Shown here: one piece after another, positions 35,015-42,799 of the stretch | Layout: each line of letters begins with the position of its first letter | Position numbering within the stretch: the first letter of the stretch is position 1 | Source: Planotetraspora sp. A-T 1434 | GTDB taxonomy: Bacteria > Actinomycetota > Actinomycetes > Streptosporangiales > Streptosporangiaceae | Assembly: GCF_025420585.1 (NCBI RefSeq) | Contig: NZ_JAOEGB010000003.1 | Span: forward strand, 186,001-250,000 | Length of the DNA stretch: 64,000 nt | Direction of reading: 5' to 3' | Made by a program: the position numbers and the translations under genes | Notes under the pieces: model-generated | The model's input: only the letters and a program-made list of their open reading frames with translations | Told to the model about the DNA's origin: nothing | The model's database searches: none

Positions 35015-35200
35015 GTGCTCGACTACTCCTACTTGGAGCTCTATCTACCGCGTGGCACCTCGCGTGAAGTGGCCAGGCAGATGTTGACCGAGCACGCCGA
35101 GTATGGAAACTGGGAGCTCGACCGGCTGCGACTGTATCCCGACGGGAGCAGACGCGTCTGGCTGCGTCGCAGGATCATACGTGCCGCCCGGACGATGTGA
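35015..35200 (+). CDS. DUF5703 family small protein
   Basis: A 61-residue basic protein starting at GTG 35015. LDYSYLELYLPRGTSREVAR with a later HAEYGNWELDRLRLYPDGSR and RRVWLRRRIIRAAR-type ending is the conserved actinobacterial DUF5703 sequence, usually encoded beside topA or tmk, as here. The high proportion of aromatic and Arg residues suggests a small nucleic-acid- or membrane-associated protein. The role is unknown. Confidence 0.8.
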   Translation: MLDYSYLELYLPRGTSREVARQMLTEHAEYGNWELDRLRLYPDGSRRVWLRRRIIRAARTM

Positions 35201-35537
35201 CCAATACATACACGTCAGACCAGATATAGAGACCCCGACCACGCACAGTACCTCCAAGCGCCACCACGACGTACGGCACGGCGCCCAGGGTTTCCCACTC
35301 GGCGTCTGAGGGCGATGTTCACACGGGCCTCACCCAACCCGGCGCCGCGGCAGGGATCCCCGGCCGGGCCCCGGTACGGCGTCCCACGCGGGCGTCCAGG
35401 ACACAATCGCGGCTTGGCCTGAAGACCCGGCGCGACGGGCGTAGCCGCAGGCCACAGGCAGTTCATGTGCAGGCATGGCCAGCGTCTAACGGCTTCATCG
35501 GCTTGGACAGGCATGGATGGCATGGGCAGGCAAAAGC
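35201..35537. other. Intergenic region, no gene recognised
   Basis: Only arginine/proline-rich shadow frames occur. The base composition shifts to AT-rich at 35201-35235 (ATACATACACGTCAGACCAG), then returns to GC-rich. No motif, repeat or RNA could be recognised. Confidence 0.35.
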
Positions 35538-35578
35538 GCTTTGCCCGCCCCGGGCCGCGCCCCCGGAACGGGCAAAGC
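35538..35578 (-). terminator. Strong terminator hairpin downstream of the chaplin gene
   Basis: Perfect 10-bp arms GCTTTGCCCG and CGGGCAAAGC enclose a 21-base GC-rich loop. On the minus strand the stem is followed by GCTTTTGCC. It lies about 170 bp after the chaplin stop codon and fits a transcription terminator for that gene. Confidence 0.6.
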
Positions 35579-35749
35579 TTCTGTGCTCACCTTCGCTGGA
35601 TGCGGGTGAGCGTCCCTCGTCGCCCGCGCCGGGCGTCACTCAGGCGGCCGGTTCGCCGCCGAGCCTCCCAGCGACTGGTAGCCGCGGAGTTTCCGGCGGC
35701 TGGTTGGCCGCCGGGGCCACCTCCATGGCGCGGGCGAGTGATATATCCC

Positions 35750-37735
35750 TTACTTCCGGCCGAAGCGGAAGCGGCGGGTAGCGGCGAACAGGGTGGCCGA
35801 GGCGGCGAACATCGCACCGAGAACCAGCGCGGCGAACGAGCCGGGGTTCATCCCGGTCACGCCGACCGGCTGCTCGGCGCTCATCAGGCCGAGGTTCTTG
35901 AGGGGCAGGGCGTCGGTCGCCTGGTCGACACCGTTCACCGGGAGCCCCTTGGTGACCTGCTCCACGCCGTTGACCGGCAGGCCCTTGGTGGTCTGGCCGA
36001 GGCCGTTCGCGGGGAGCGCGCCGGTCGCCTGGTCGAGGGTGCCGTTGACCGGAAGCGACCCGGTGACCTGGGACACCGCCGGTGGCACCGGGGAGCCCTT
36101 GCCGGTCGTGGCGGCGTGGCCGGCGGGGGAGGCGGCGGGCGCCCCCGGCACGCTCGGCAGCTCCGGAAGGCCCAGCATGTTGGGCAGGTCGCCCATGACC
36201 GGCGCGGACGGCGCCGCGGCGGCGCTCATCTGCTGGGGAACGCCGCTGGCCTCCTTGAGGCCGGACAGGGCCGGGACGCCCGGGAGAGCGGGCAGGAGCG
36301 CGCCACCCCTGGAGGCGACGCCGCGGGTCTCCGAGCGGGCCCAGTAGCCGCCGTGGTGGTGGCCGCCGTGACCGTGGCTGCCGACGCGAGCGCCGCCCAG
36401 GCAGCCCGCTGCGGCGTCACCGAGGACCGCGACCGCGTTGCCGCACACGTTGATCGGAGCCGTGATCGGCGCGACGACCTGGTTGCCCCCCAGGATCGAA
36501 GAGCGGCCCGAGGTGGTGTTGTGTCCGGCACCCCGGTGACCCCAGTGGCCCCAGTGCCGGCTCCAGCCGCCGTGCACCGACGCGCCGCCACGGCAGCCCG
36601 CGAAGGCCTCTCCCGCGATCGCCACGGCGTTTCCGCAGATGTTGACCGGCAGGATGATCGGCGCGACCACCTGGTTGCCGCCCAGGATCGAGGAGCGCCC
36701 GTCGGTACGGTTGCCACCGGCCCAGTTGCCCGGCCTGACGATGCTGACGGAGGAACCGCCCTTGCAGCTCCCGCTGCCGTGGCCGACCGCGTTGCCGCAG
36801 ACGTTGACCGGACCCGTGATCGGCCCGATCACCTGGTTGCCGCTGCCGGCGGCGAAACGGCCGTCGGTGTCGTTGCCGGTCGAGCCGGGGTGACCGTGCC
36901 AGTGTCCGCCTCCGTAGCCGTGACCCCAGCCGTGCCCCTCGTGGCCGCCGTGACCCCAGCCGTGCCCCTCGTGGCCGCCGTGACGCCAGCCGTGGCCGGG
37001 CCAGTAGTGACCCCCCGGCTCGACGGACGAGCCGCCCTTGCAGCCGGAGAATGCCTCGCCGAGAACCGCGACCGAGTTGCCGCAGACGTTGATCGGAGCC
37101 GTGATCGGCGCGATGACCTGGTTGCCGCCAAGGATCGAAGAGCGCCCGGACGTGCGGTTGCCACCGGCGCCGCCCCCGGCGTTCCGGACGGAGGCGCCGC
37201 CCCTGCAGCCGGCGGTGGCGTCACCGAAGATCGCCACGGCGTTGCCGCACGCGTTGATCGGAGCCGTGATCGGGGCGATGATCTGGTTGCCGCCCAGCAG
37301 GCTGTGGTCGCCGTTGGTGACGTTGCCGCCGGCGCCGCCCCTGCGGGAGCCCCTCACCGTCGCACCGCCCTTGCAGCCCGCGTCGGACCGGCCGAACAGC
37401 GACACGGCGTTGCCGCACGCGTTGATCGGGGCGGTGACGGGCGCGTTCACCTGGTTGCCACCGAGGATGCTGCCGTTGCCGGAGGTCCGGTTCGCGATGC
37501 CGCCGCCCGCCCCCTCGACGGACGCGCCGCCCTGGGACGAGGCGCTCGACTCGCCGGCGACGCCCACGGCGTTCCCGCTGATGTCGATCGGCAGCGTGAC
37601 GGGCAGGTTGACCTGGTTGCCGCCACCGATCGAGCCGTTGCCACCGGTGTCGGCGAGAGCCGTACCGCTGCCAAGGGTCATGACGCCGGCGGCGAGAAAC
37701 GCCGCGGGAGCCGAGCCCTTCGCCCACGTTCGCAT
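35750..37735 (-). CDS. Seven-domain chaplin with His-rich linkers and C-terminal anchor
   Basis: A 661-residue exported protein starting at ATG 37735 after an AGGAG site, with a signal peptide ending ALA-D (about residue 29). Seven chaplin domains follow, each of the form GGNQV..API.APINVCGNAV...AGC.GG. Domain 1 lacks both cysteines (DISGNAV, SSQGG), whereas the others have the usual pair. Linkers after domains 4 and 6 are rich in His and Gly (WGHGGHEGHGWGHG; WGHWGHRGAGH). A Pro/Ala/Leu region with repeated KGLPVNGV-type units leads to a final membrane helix and a basic RRFRFGRK end, preceded by VGVTG in place of a clear LPxTG/LAxTG motif. Chaplins coat aerial hyphae as amyloid-like surfactants. 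The His-rich loops suggest metal binding (inference). Confidence 0.88.
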   Translation of the reverse strand: MRTWAKGSAPAAFLAAGVMTLGSGTALADTGGNGSIGGGNQVNLPVTLPIDISGNAVGVAGESSASSQGGASVEGAGGGIANRTSGNGSILGGNQVNAPVTAPINACGNAVSLFGRSDAGCKGGATVRGSRRGGAGGNVTNGDHSLLGGNQIIAPITAPINACGNAVAIFGDATAGCRGGASVRNAGGGAGGNRTSGRSSILGGNQVIAPITAPINVCGNSVAVLGEAFSGCKGGSSVEPGGHYWPGHGWRHGGHEGHGWGHGGHEGHGWGHGYGGGHWHGHPGSTGNDTDGRFAAGSGNQVIGPITGPVNVCGNAVGHGSGSCKGGSSVSIVRPGNWAGGNRTDGRSSILGGNQVVAPIILPVNICGNAVAIAGEAFAGCRGGASVHGGWSRHWGHWGHRGAGHNTTSGRSSILGGNQVVAPITAPINVCGNAVAVLGDAAAGCLGGARVGSHGHGGHHHGGYWARSETRGVASRGGALLPALPGVPALSGLKEASGVPQQMSAAAAPSAPVMGDLPNMLGLPELPSVPGAPAASPAGHAATTGKGSPVPPAVSQVTGSLPVNGTLDQATGALPANGLGQTTKGLPVNGVEQVTKGLPVNGVDQATDALPLKNLGLMSAEQPVGVTGMNPGSFAALVLGAMFAASATLFAATRRFRFGRK

Positions 37736-37895
37736 AATGAATGCTCCTAATAGTTCTAAGGGGGTTGCCTGACAGCTCGCGACAGATGTCCACGCCAAAG
37801 GCACAGCGGGGCTGTGGACCGTCACGAGGGTGAAGAGATTCCGCGTCACCCGCACGGAGCGCCGCGGGACCGGATGTCCCGAGACGGTGGTCCGA

Positions 37896-37955
37896 GACCG
37901 GATGTCCTGAGACCGGATGTCCTGAGACCGGATGTCCTGAGACCGGATGTCCACG
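37896..37955. repeat. Four tandem 15-bp repeats upstream of the chaplin gene
   Basis: GACCGGATGTCCTGA is repeated head-to-tail at 37896, 37911, 37926 and 37941; the last copy diverges at its final three bases. A further related unit (GACCGGATGTCCCGA) lies at 37868. Unit length and perfect phasing suggest either a variable-number repeat or an array of regulator sites about 160 bp before the chaplin start. Confidence 0.8.
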
Positions 37956-38013
37956 GTCGGGGGCAGGCTCCGGCGCCGGTCACCGTCGAAGAGGGACCGG
38001 CGCGGAGGCGGGA

Positions 38014-38637
38014 TCAGTCAGGAGAGAAAGATGGGTCGTCCGCCGCTGTGCGGACAACCGGGGGAAGCACTGCCGCCAGGGGGGCGGGCAGGTGCGTGAG
38101 ACGCGGCTCGAAAACCGGCCGCGCGACATCCCCGAACAAGATGGATCCACCGCTCGCCTGGGGGACCAGACCATGGTCACCCGGGGCGTGGTCGACGGTG
38201 GAGGGTGATGGGAGCACGGGCTTCGACTGGCTGGTGAGCCCGTCAACCGTACGCCCGGCCATGGCCTCGGCGTTCATCGAGGCGTTGTCACTCGCCGTGG
38301 GGAAACCATCGGAACCCGCCGTGGAGGCTCCGCCGGGAATCGCTGTGAGCGATCCGCCGGAGCCCGCTGTGGGGAAATGATCGGCGAGCACCGATCCGGC
38401 AGCGACATGTGAGGGCGCCGTCTCGGCCACGGACGTCGCCGTGCCGGAGACATTGAAGATCACGCCAAGCAGCCATCCGGCGGCGATCAGCCCGCCGATG
38501 ACCAGCAGGCGGCCCAGACGGGAGCCGGCCGCGAACCGCGCCATCCGATCTCCCCTGCCGGACCCGGCGACCGTGACGTCCACGCGCGGTTCAGCGGCGG
38601 GCATTGCCCCCCGCTGCTCCTCCGGCGTGTACGTCAC
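38014..38637 (-). CDS. Single-pass membrane protein of unknown function
   Basis: A 207-residue protein starting at GTG 38637 directly behind GGGAGG. The first 45 residues are hydrophilic (cytoplasmic), one membrane helix follows (RLLVIGGLIAAGWLLGVIF, about 43-61). The external part is rich in Ala, Gly, Ser and Pro with a loose repeat of SGGSLTAIPGGAS / TAGSDGFPTA type. No family is recognisable. It lies upstream of the chaplin gene in the same orientation, separated by the tandem repeats, so a role at the cell surface is plausible but unproven. Confidence 0.55.
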   Translation of the reverse strand: MTYTPEEQRGAMPAAEPRVDVTVAGSGRGDRMARFAAGSRLGRLLVIGGLIAAGWLLGVIFNVSGTATSVAETAPSHVAAGSVLADHFPTAGSGGSLTAIPGGASTAGSDGFPTASDNASMNAEAMAGRTVDGLTSQSKPVLPSPSTVDHAPGDHGLVPQASGGSILFGDVARPVFEPRLTHLPAPLAAVLPPVVRTAADDPSFSPD

Positions 38638-38731
38638 GCGACCTCCCGAGTCCGTCGAGTCCGCCCGGTGCGGATCCAACCCTCAACGCAGAGTCACTGT
38701 AGCGGCACGCCACGTGATCGCAACAGATTTC

Positions 38732-40030
38732 TCAGCAGTAATCGAGGAAACGGTCAAGGACCCGGACCCCAAACCGGAGCGAATCCACCGGAACACGCTC
38801 GTCGACGCCATGGAACATCCCCGAGAAGTCCAAGTCGGACGGGAGCTGAAGTGGCGCGAAGCCGTACCCGCGGATGCCCAGGCGGCTGAACGCCTTGAGG
38901 TCGGTGCCTCCACTGAGGGTGTACGGCACGGCCCTGGAGCCGGGGTCCTCCTCGTGCAGCGCGTCGGCCATCGCCTTGACGAGTGGGCCCTTGAACGCGG
39001 TCTCCACCGCGACGTCGTGGTAGACGAACTCCCTGGTGACGTTCGGCCCCAGCAGCTCGTCGACCGTCTGGAAGAACTCGTCCTCGTAGCCGGGCAGGAA
39101 CCGCCCGTCCACGTGTGCCGTCGCCTCCTGCGGGATGACGTTGGCCTTGTAGCCCGCCTGGAGCATCGTGGGGTTGACCGTGTTCTGGAGCGTGGCGCCG
39201 ATCATCCGGGCGAGCGGGCCGAGCTGGGCCACCGCCGCCTCGGCGTCCTCGGCCTTCACCTCGACCTCGAAAACCTCCTCGAAGAACGCCTGAACCGTCG
39301 GCGTGAGCCGCACCGGCCATTGGTAGCGGCCAAGGCGCGCCACCGCCTCGGCGAGCTCCGTCACGGCGTTCTCGTTGTTGAGCATCGAGCCGTGGCCGGC
39401 CCGGCCCTTGGCGGTCAGCCGCATCCAGGCGATGCCCTTCTCGGCCGCCTCGATCAGGTAGAGCCGCCCCTTGTCGCCGATGGTCACGCTGAAGCCGCCG
39501 ACCTCGCCGATGGCCTCGGTGCAGCCCTCGAACAGGTCCGGGCGCTCGTTGACCAGCCATTGCGCGCCGTAATGGCCTCCGGCCTCCTCGTCGGCGGTGA
39601 AGGCCAGCACGACGTCCCTCGGCGGCCTCCGCCCGGCGCTGAGACGCTGCCGTACGACCGCGAGAATCATCGCGTCCATGTCCTTCATGTCCACCGCCCC
39701 GCGCCCCCAGACACAGCCGTCGGCGATCTCGCCGCTGAGCGGGTGGTGGGTCCAGTCGGACGCGTTGAACGGCACGACGTCCAAGTGGCCGTGGAGGAGC
39801 AGCGCGTCCCTCTCCGGGTCGGCGCCCTCGATGCGGGCGATCACGCTGGCCCTGCCGGTGTCCGACTCGAGGACGCGCGGTTCGAGGCCCACGTCGGCGA
39901 GCTTCGCCGCCACGTACTCCGCGGCCTTCCGCTCCCCGGGGCCGGCGTTGTCTCCCGCGTTCGTCGAGTCGATGCGGATCAGGTCGCGGCACAGCTCGAC
40001 GACCTCGTCCTCGCCGCTCAGTGGGGTCAT
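38732..40030 (-). CDS. M20-family metallopeptidase/deacylase
   Basis: A 432-residue zinc amidohydrolase of the M20/M25/M40 group. Metal ligands and catalytic residues are visible: LLHGHLDVVP (His 82, Asp 84), GRGAVDMKD (bridging Asp 114), ADEEAGG (catalytic Glu 148 and ligand Glu 149). A dimerisation domain follows (KGRAGHGSMLNNENAVTELA), and the last ligand is His in GMFHGVDERVP. Such enzymes hydrolyse dipeptides, N-acyl amino acids or succinyl-diaminopimelate-like substrates; this sequence is closest in style to the actinobacterial M20 dipeptidase group. The gene is monocistronic. Confidence 0.9.
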   Translation of the reverse strand: MTPLSGEDEVVELCRDLIRIDSTNAGDNAGPGERKAAEYVAAKLADVGLEPRVLESDTGRASVIARIEGADPERDALLLHGHLDVVPFNASDWTHHPLSGEIADGCVWGRGAVDMKDMDAMILAVVRQRLSAGRRPPRDVVLAFTADEEAGGHYGAQWLVNERPDLFEGCTEAIGEVGGFSVTIGDKGRLYLIEAAEKGIAWMRLTAKGRAGHGSMLNNENAVTELAEAVARLGRYQWPVRLTPTVQAFFEEVFEVEVKAEDAEAAVAQLGPLARMIGATLQNTVNPTMLQAGYKANVIPQEATAHVDGRFLPGYEDEFFQTVDELLGPNVTREFVYHDVAVETAFKGPLVKAMADALHEEDPGSRAVPYTLSGGTDLKAFSRLGIRGYGFAPLQLPSDLDFSGMFHGVDERVPVDSLRFGVRVLDRFLDYC

Positions 40031-40334
40031 TGCGCCTCCTCACACTCGCTGCCGTGTCCGGCTGGCGGTCTCTGTACGGCCTGCGGTCGCTGCACCGGCC
40101 AGCCGTGTTTGCGCCTCGCGGTCGGGTACGGCAGGCCGTCTCACACGCAGCGTGGTCCTGTACGGCTTGCCGTCCTTAGCCGGTTGCGCCCTCCATCCTG
40201 CCGTTAGCCAGGCCGGTTGTTCACCCCGGCCTCGGGGCGTGTTGCGGGCGCTTGATTCTCGGTATGAACCAGGCATCGGACAGTGCTAACCTGTATCAGC
40301 CGACGCGAGATGACGGTCCCGCGTCAGGCACCAA
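40031..40334. other. Intergenic region upstream of tRNA-Leu
   Basis: No gene is recognised. Several short GTACGGC/GCCGTAC words recur (40077, 40130, 40160), and the 60 bp before the tRNA (TTGATTCTCGGTATGAACC ... GTGCTAACCTG) are AT-richer and likely contain its promoter. Confidence 0.4.
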
Positions 40335-40420
40335 GTCCGGGTGGCGGAATAGGCAGACGCGCTAGCTTGAGGTGCTAGTGCCCAGTGATGGGCATGGGGG
40401 TTCAAGTCCCCCCTCGGACA
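40335..40420 (+). tRNA. tRNA-Leu (anticodon GAG)
   Basis: An 86-base class II tRNA beginning GTCCGGGTGGCGGAATAGGC and ending CTCGGAC with discriminator A. The anticodon stem GCTAG/CTAGT encloses CTTGAGG, giving anticodon GAG. A variable arm (GCCCAGTGATGGGC) is present. The T-arm reads GGGGGTTCAAGTCCCCC. CCA is not encoded. It serves as the apparent integration site of the adjacent element. Confidence 0.96.
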
Positions 40421-41033
40421 CAAACCTTTTGCACATGTGGGGGCCAGGGATCACCTGAGCCTCCACTAGTCGTTTCTGGGGCCGGTAGGTCATTTTGAGC
40501 CCTATCTGTGAGTAGATGTCGGCCTTGTCGGTCGGGTCGGCTTCCTGGAGGACCTTCACAAGGTCCCCGAGCGCTGTGACTACTGCGTCGATCTCCTCCT
40601 TGCTCATGCGGCGCCGCCCACTCGTCTGGCGCAGTTGCGCCTGCGCGGCGACGCGCTGTGTCTGAGTCTCGGCGATCCATTGGGTCACCAGCACCGGGTC
40701 CGCACCCGCCTCAAGCGCCGATCGATGCTGGGCGAGCTTGCGGTCGCATTCGACGATCTTCATTCGAGCCGCTTCACTCGCGCTGCCGGGCGCGTCCTGG
40801 CCATGGTCGGCGAGGGCCTGAATGGTCTGCTTACGCCTCCTGGGTGCGAATGCCTGTGCCAGCCAGGCGTCGAGGTGATCGAGCACGTCTGCCTCGCGCA
40901 GGTAGACGACCTTGGCGATCGCCCCGCCGCGCGGTTCGACCAGCGCCCTCGCCCGGCTCATCTGCCAGGCGCGGGACGCCTCGGGGTCCTGGCGGTCCTC
41001 CGTCGAGCACCGACCCCAGAACGCCAATTTCAT
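40362..41033 (-). pseudogene. Serine integrase with large in-frame internal deletion
   Basis: The frame starts at ATG 41033 as a normal large serine recombinase (MKLAFWGRCSTEDRQDPEAS, catalytic Ser 10). After about 37 residues it jumps to the C-terminal part: AKVVYLREADVLDHLDAWLA, then a coiled coil (EAARMKIVECDRKLAQHRSA) and YSQIGLKMTYRPQKRLVEAQ. The rest of the catalytic domain, the recombinase domain and the zinc ribbon, some 300 residues, are missing without loss of frame. It is surely inactive as a recombinase. The last roughly 19 codons run antisense through tRNA-Leu, whose 3' part is thus the probable attachment site. Confidence 0.75.
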
Positions 41034-41070
41034 CTGTAAATCTCCCTTCTTCTCGGCGCTGAACGTTGGG

Positions 41071-41104
41071 GTGCGCAAGCGCCCACCGTCGGGCGCTTGC
41101 GCAC
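41071..41104. repeat. Perfect 14-bp inverted repeat
   Basis: GTGCGCAAGCGCCC and GGGCGCTTGCGCAC flank a 6-base loop (ACCGTC). It lies between the integrase relic start and the replication-relaxation fragment. It could be an operator, a terminator or a scar of the deletion that removed sequence there. Confidence 0.7.
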
Positions 41105-41669
41105 ATGCCGATCACCTCAAGCGCTCGACGTCCTCGGAAAGGTGAACGCGGGCCTTGTCGCCTACAGCCAGCGCCTCGCACACACCCTCGGAACCAACGA
41201 GGTCTTCGCACGCCTGTACGGCACGGCCCGGCGGACGAGCGGATGCCACTTGGATGCCTGGTGTCCAGAGGCGCGCTGCACCGCTCAATGGGGGAAGCAC
41301 GTCCGGCCTGACGCCTACGGCAGGTGGACCGAGAACGGCCATAGCGTCGACTTCTTCCTTGAATACGACACCGGCACCGAGACCTTCGATCGGGTGCTGG
41401 CCAAGCTGAACGGCTACGCCGCACTCGCCGCGGCCACCGGAATCAGCACCCCTGTCCTGCTCTTGACCTCCTCGGCGCGAAGAGAGACCAGCCTGCACGG
41501 CCGCCTCCAGCTCCGCGCGGCACAAACCTCGGTGCCCTGTGCCACCGCCGTGGCCGGGTCAAACCCCGAGGACGCCATCTGGCTGCCCCACGACCGCCGA
41601 GAAGGACGGCTACGCCTGGCCGAACTCGCTGATCACTGGCCCCCGCCCGCCAAAGAGGAACGCCCTTGA
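41105..41669 (+). pseudogene. N-terminally truncated replication-relaxation protein
   Basis: The frame encodes ALDVLGKVNAGLVAYSQRLA, HTLGTNEVFARLYG, then RPDAYGRWTENGHSVDFFLE and YDTGTETFDRVLAKLNGYA. This is the C-terminal two thirds of the replication-relaxation family found on actinomycete plasmids and conjugative elements. The usual winged-helix N-terminus is missing; the recognisable part starts just after the 14-bp hairpin. The catalytic-looking VDFFLEYDTGTE core is retained. Its stop overlaps the start of the NlpC/P60 gene by four bases, as expected for an element operon. Translation from the GTG/ATG near 41097 is possible, but function is doubtful. Confidence 0.7.
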
Positions 41670-42286
41670 TCATAGAAACCAGACTGACGAAGGTCCTCGT
41701 CGCTGGCGGCAGCCTCGCGGCGGGCGTAGTCCTCCTCGCCGGACTGTCGGTGAGCGCACGGTTCGCGGCCATCCCGGCTCGTGCGATGTGCGACTACACC
41801 AGCCCAGCGGCCGACCAGCCGAGATCCTCCCAGGTCCGGAAGACACCCCCCATGACTGCCATAGGACTGTGCCCTGAACTCTCAAGGGGACAAATTTCCG
41901 TAGAGGCGGCGGCCGGAGCAGAGCCCGGAATGATCGCCGTTCAAGCGGCGCTGCGCATGCGCGGCATCCCATACGCCTGGGGTGGCGGCGGGCCCGCCGG
42001 TCCCAGCTTCGGAATCGGACGTGGTGCCCAAACCCGGGGGTTCGACTGCTCCGGCCTGGCCGAGTACGCGTGGGCCAAGGCCGGGGCGCGCATCGGCGGT
42101 GATACCTCCGCGCAGTGGAAAACGGGGATTCACGTGCCCAGAAGTCAGATCAGAGCCGGGGATCTGATCTTCTTCGCCTACAACACGGCCAATCCGCGAA
42201 CGATTCACCACGTCGGCATCGCGATCGACGCGACTCACATGGTCCACGCACCGCACACCGGCAGTACCGTCCGTATCGACACATGA
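41666..42286 (+). CDS. NlpC/P60 cell-wall hydrolase, C-terminus cut by a nonsense codon
   Basis: A 206-residue protein. One N-terminal membrane helix (about 9-31) precedes a spacer and the NlpC/P60 domain: RGIPYAWGGGGPAGPSFG, nucleophile Cys 128 in FDCSGLAEYAW, His 182 in HHVGIAID. This family cleaves peptidoglycan stem peptides; in conjugative elements it opens the wall for the transfer machinery. Immediately after the TGA (42284-42286) the same frame stays open for 17 codons, AGVPSREREFIGAVRPA, ending at TGA 42338. That is the normal family ending (xxWxG ... FIGAVRP). A TGG-to-TGA change therefore seems to have removed 18 residues. Confidence 0.8.
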   Translation: MIIETRLTKVLVAGGSLAAGVVLLAGLSVSARFAAIPARAMCDYTSPAADQPRSSQVRKTPPMTAIGLCPELSRGQISVEAAAGAEPGMIAVQAALRMRGIPYAWGGGGPAGPSFGIGRGAQTRGFDCSGLAEYAWAKAGARIGGDTSAQWKTGIHVPRSQIRAGDLIFFAYNTANPRTIHHVGIAIDATHMVHAPHTGSTVRIDT

Positions 42287-42340
42287 GCTGGCGTGCCAAG
42301 CCGGGAGCGCGAGTTCATCGGCGCCGTCCGACCCGCATGA

Positions 42341-42799
42341 CTTCGGTAACCCCAAGCCGCAAAGGCCCGCCAACAACAACTCGCTGCGCCCGCAGCCGTC
42401 GAACGATATCGAAAAGCAAGAATGGCCCAAATAGAGCATTCAGAAGATTTACAGTTTTTATCGAGGGAACGTTCAGGCTTCATTTGGCGCGTCATCGGGT
42501 TGGTCGGCCAACCGAAGAGAAGCCACACGCCGATGCGAATCAGCTACAGGCCGAGGATTCTGTGATCTATATCACCCACTCGCGCTAGCAGCGGCCATCT
42601 GTACGCGTTGAACTGCACAAACGTGCCTGCCCCTTCCTTGTCAGAGGCGACATTACGGACCGTGACTGCGGCGTCTCGGGCGAGATATTGACCTTTTTGG
42701 GTTCGCGGAACACCATTCGGATGGTCCATCTTCCCGAGATTTACGGCGCGGACGGCCTGTTTGTGCCGCATGCTTTCCTTAGGGCGCGGAGGCTCCGGC
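42341..42799. other. Intergenic region before the RHS gene, possible DUF397 relic
   Basis: No intact gene. On the minus strand (about 42544-42700) DAAVTVRNVASDKEGAG, then TFVQFNAYRWPLLARVG loosely resembles a DUF397 domain (VRDSKD..G..L.F....W..F), but no start or upstream XRE regulator is present. The region is noticeably AT-richer than its surroundings at 42390-42480 and 42555-42600. Confidence 0.3.

Noticed and set aside
36420-37640. Regular repeats resembling a CRISPR or satellite array
   Set aside because: The periodicity is the seven chaplin domains, which are coding and variable in spacing.
35465-37750. A 761-codon plus-strand frame opposite the chaplin gene
   Set aside because: Repetitive only because the antisense chaplin domains are repetitive; no signal peptide or known domain.
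42544-42700. DUF397 domain gene
   Set aside because: Only a loose resemblance over 35 residues, without start codon or partner regulator; kept as a comment.
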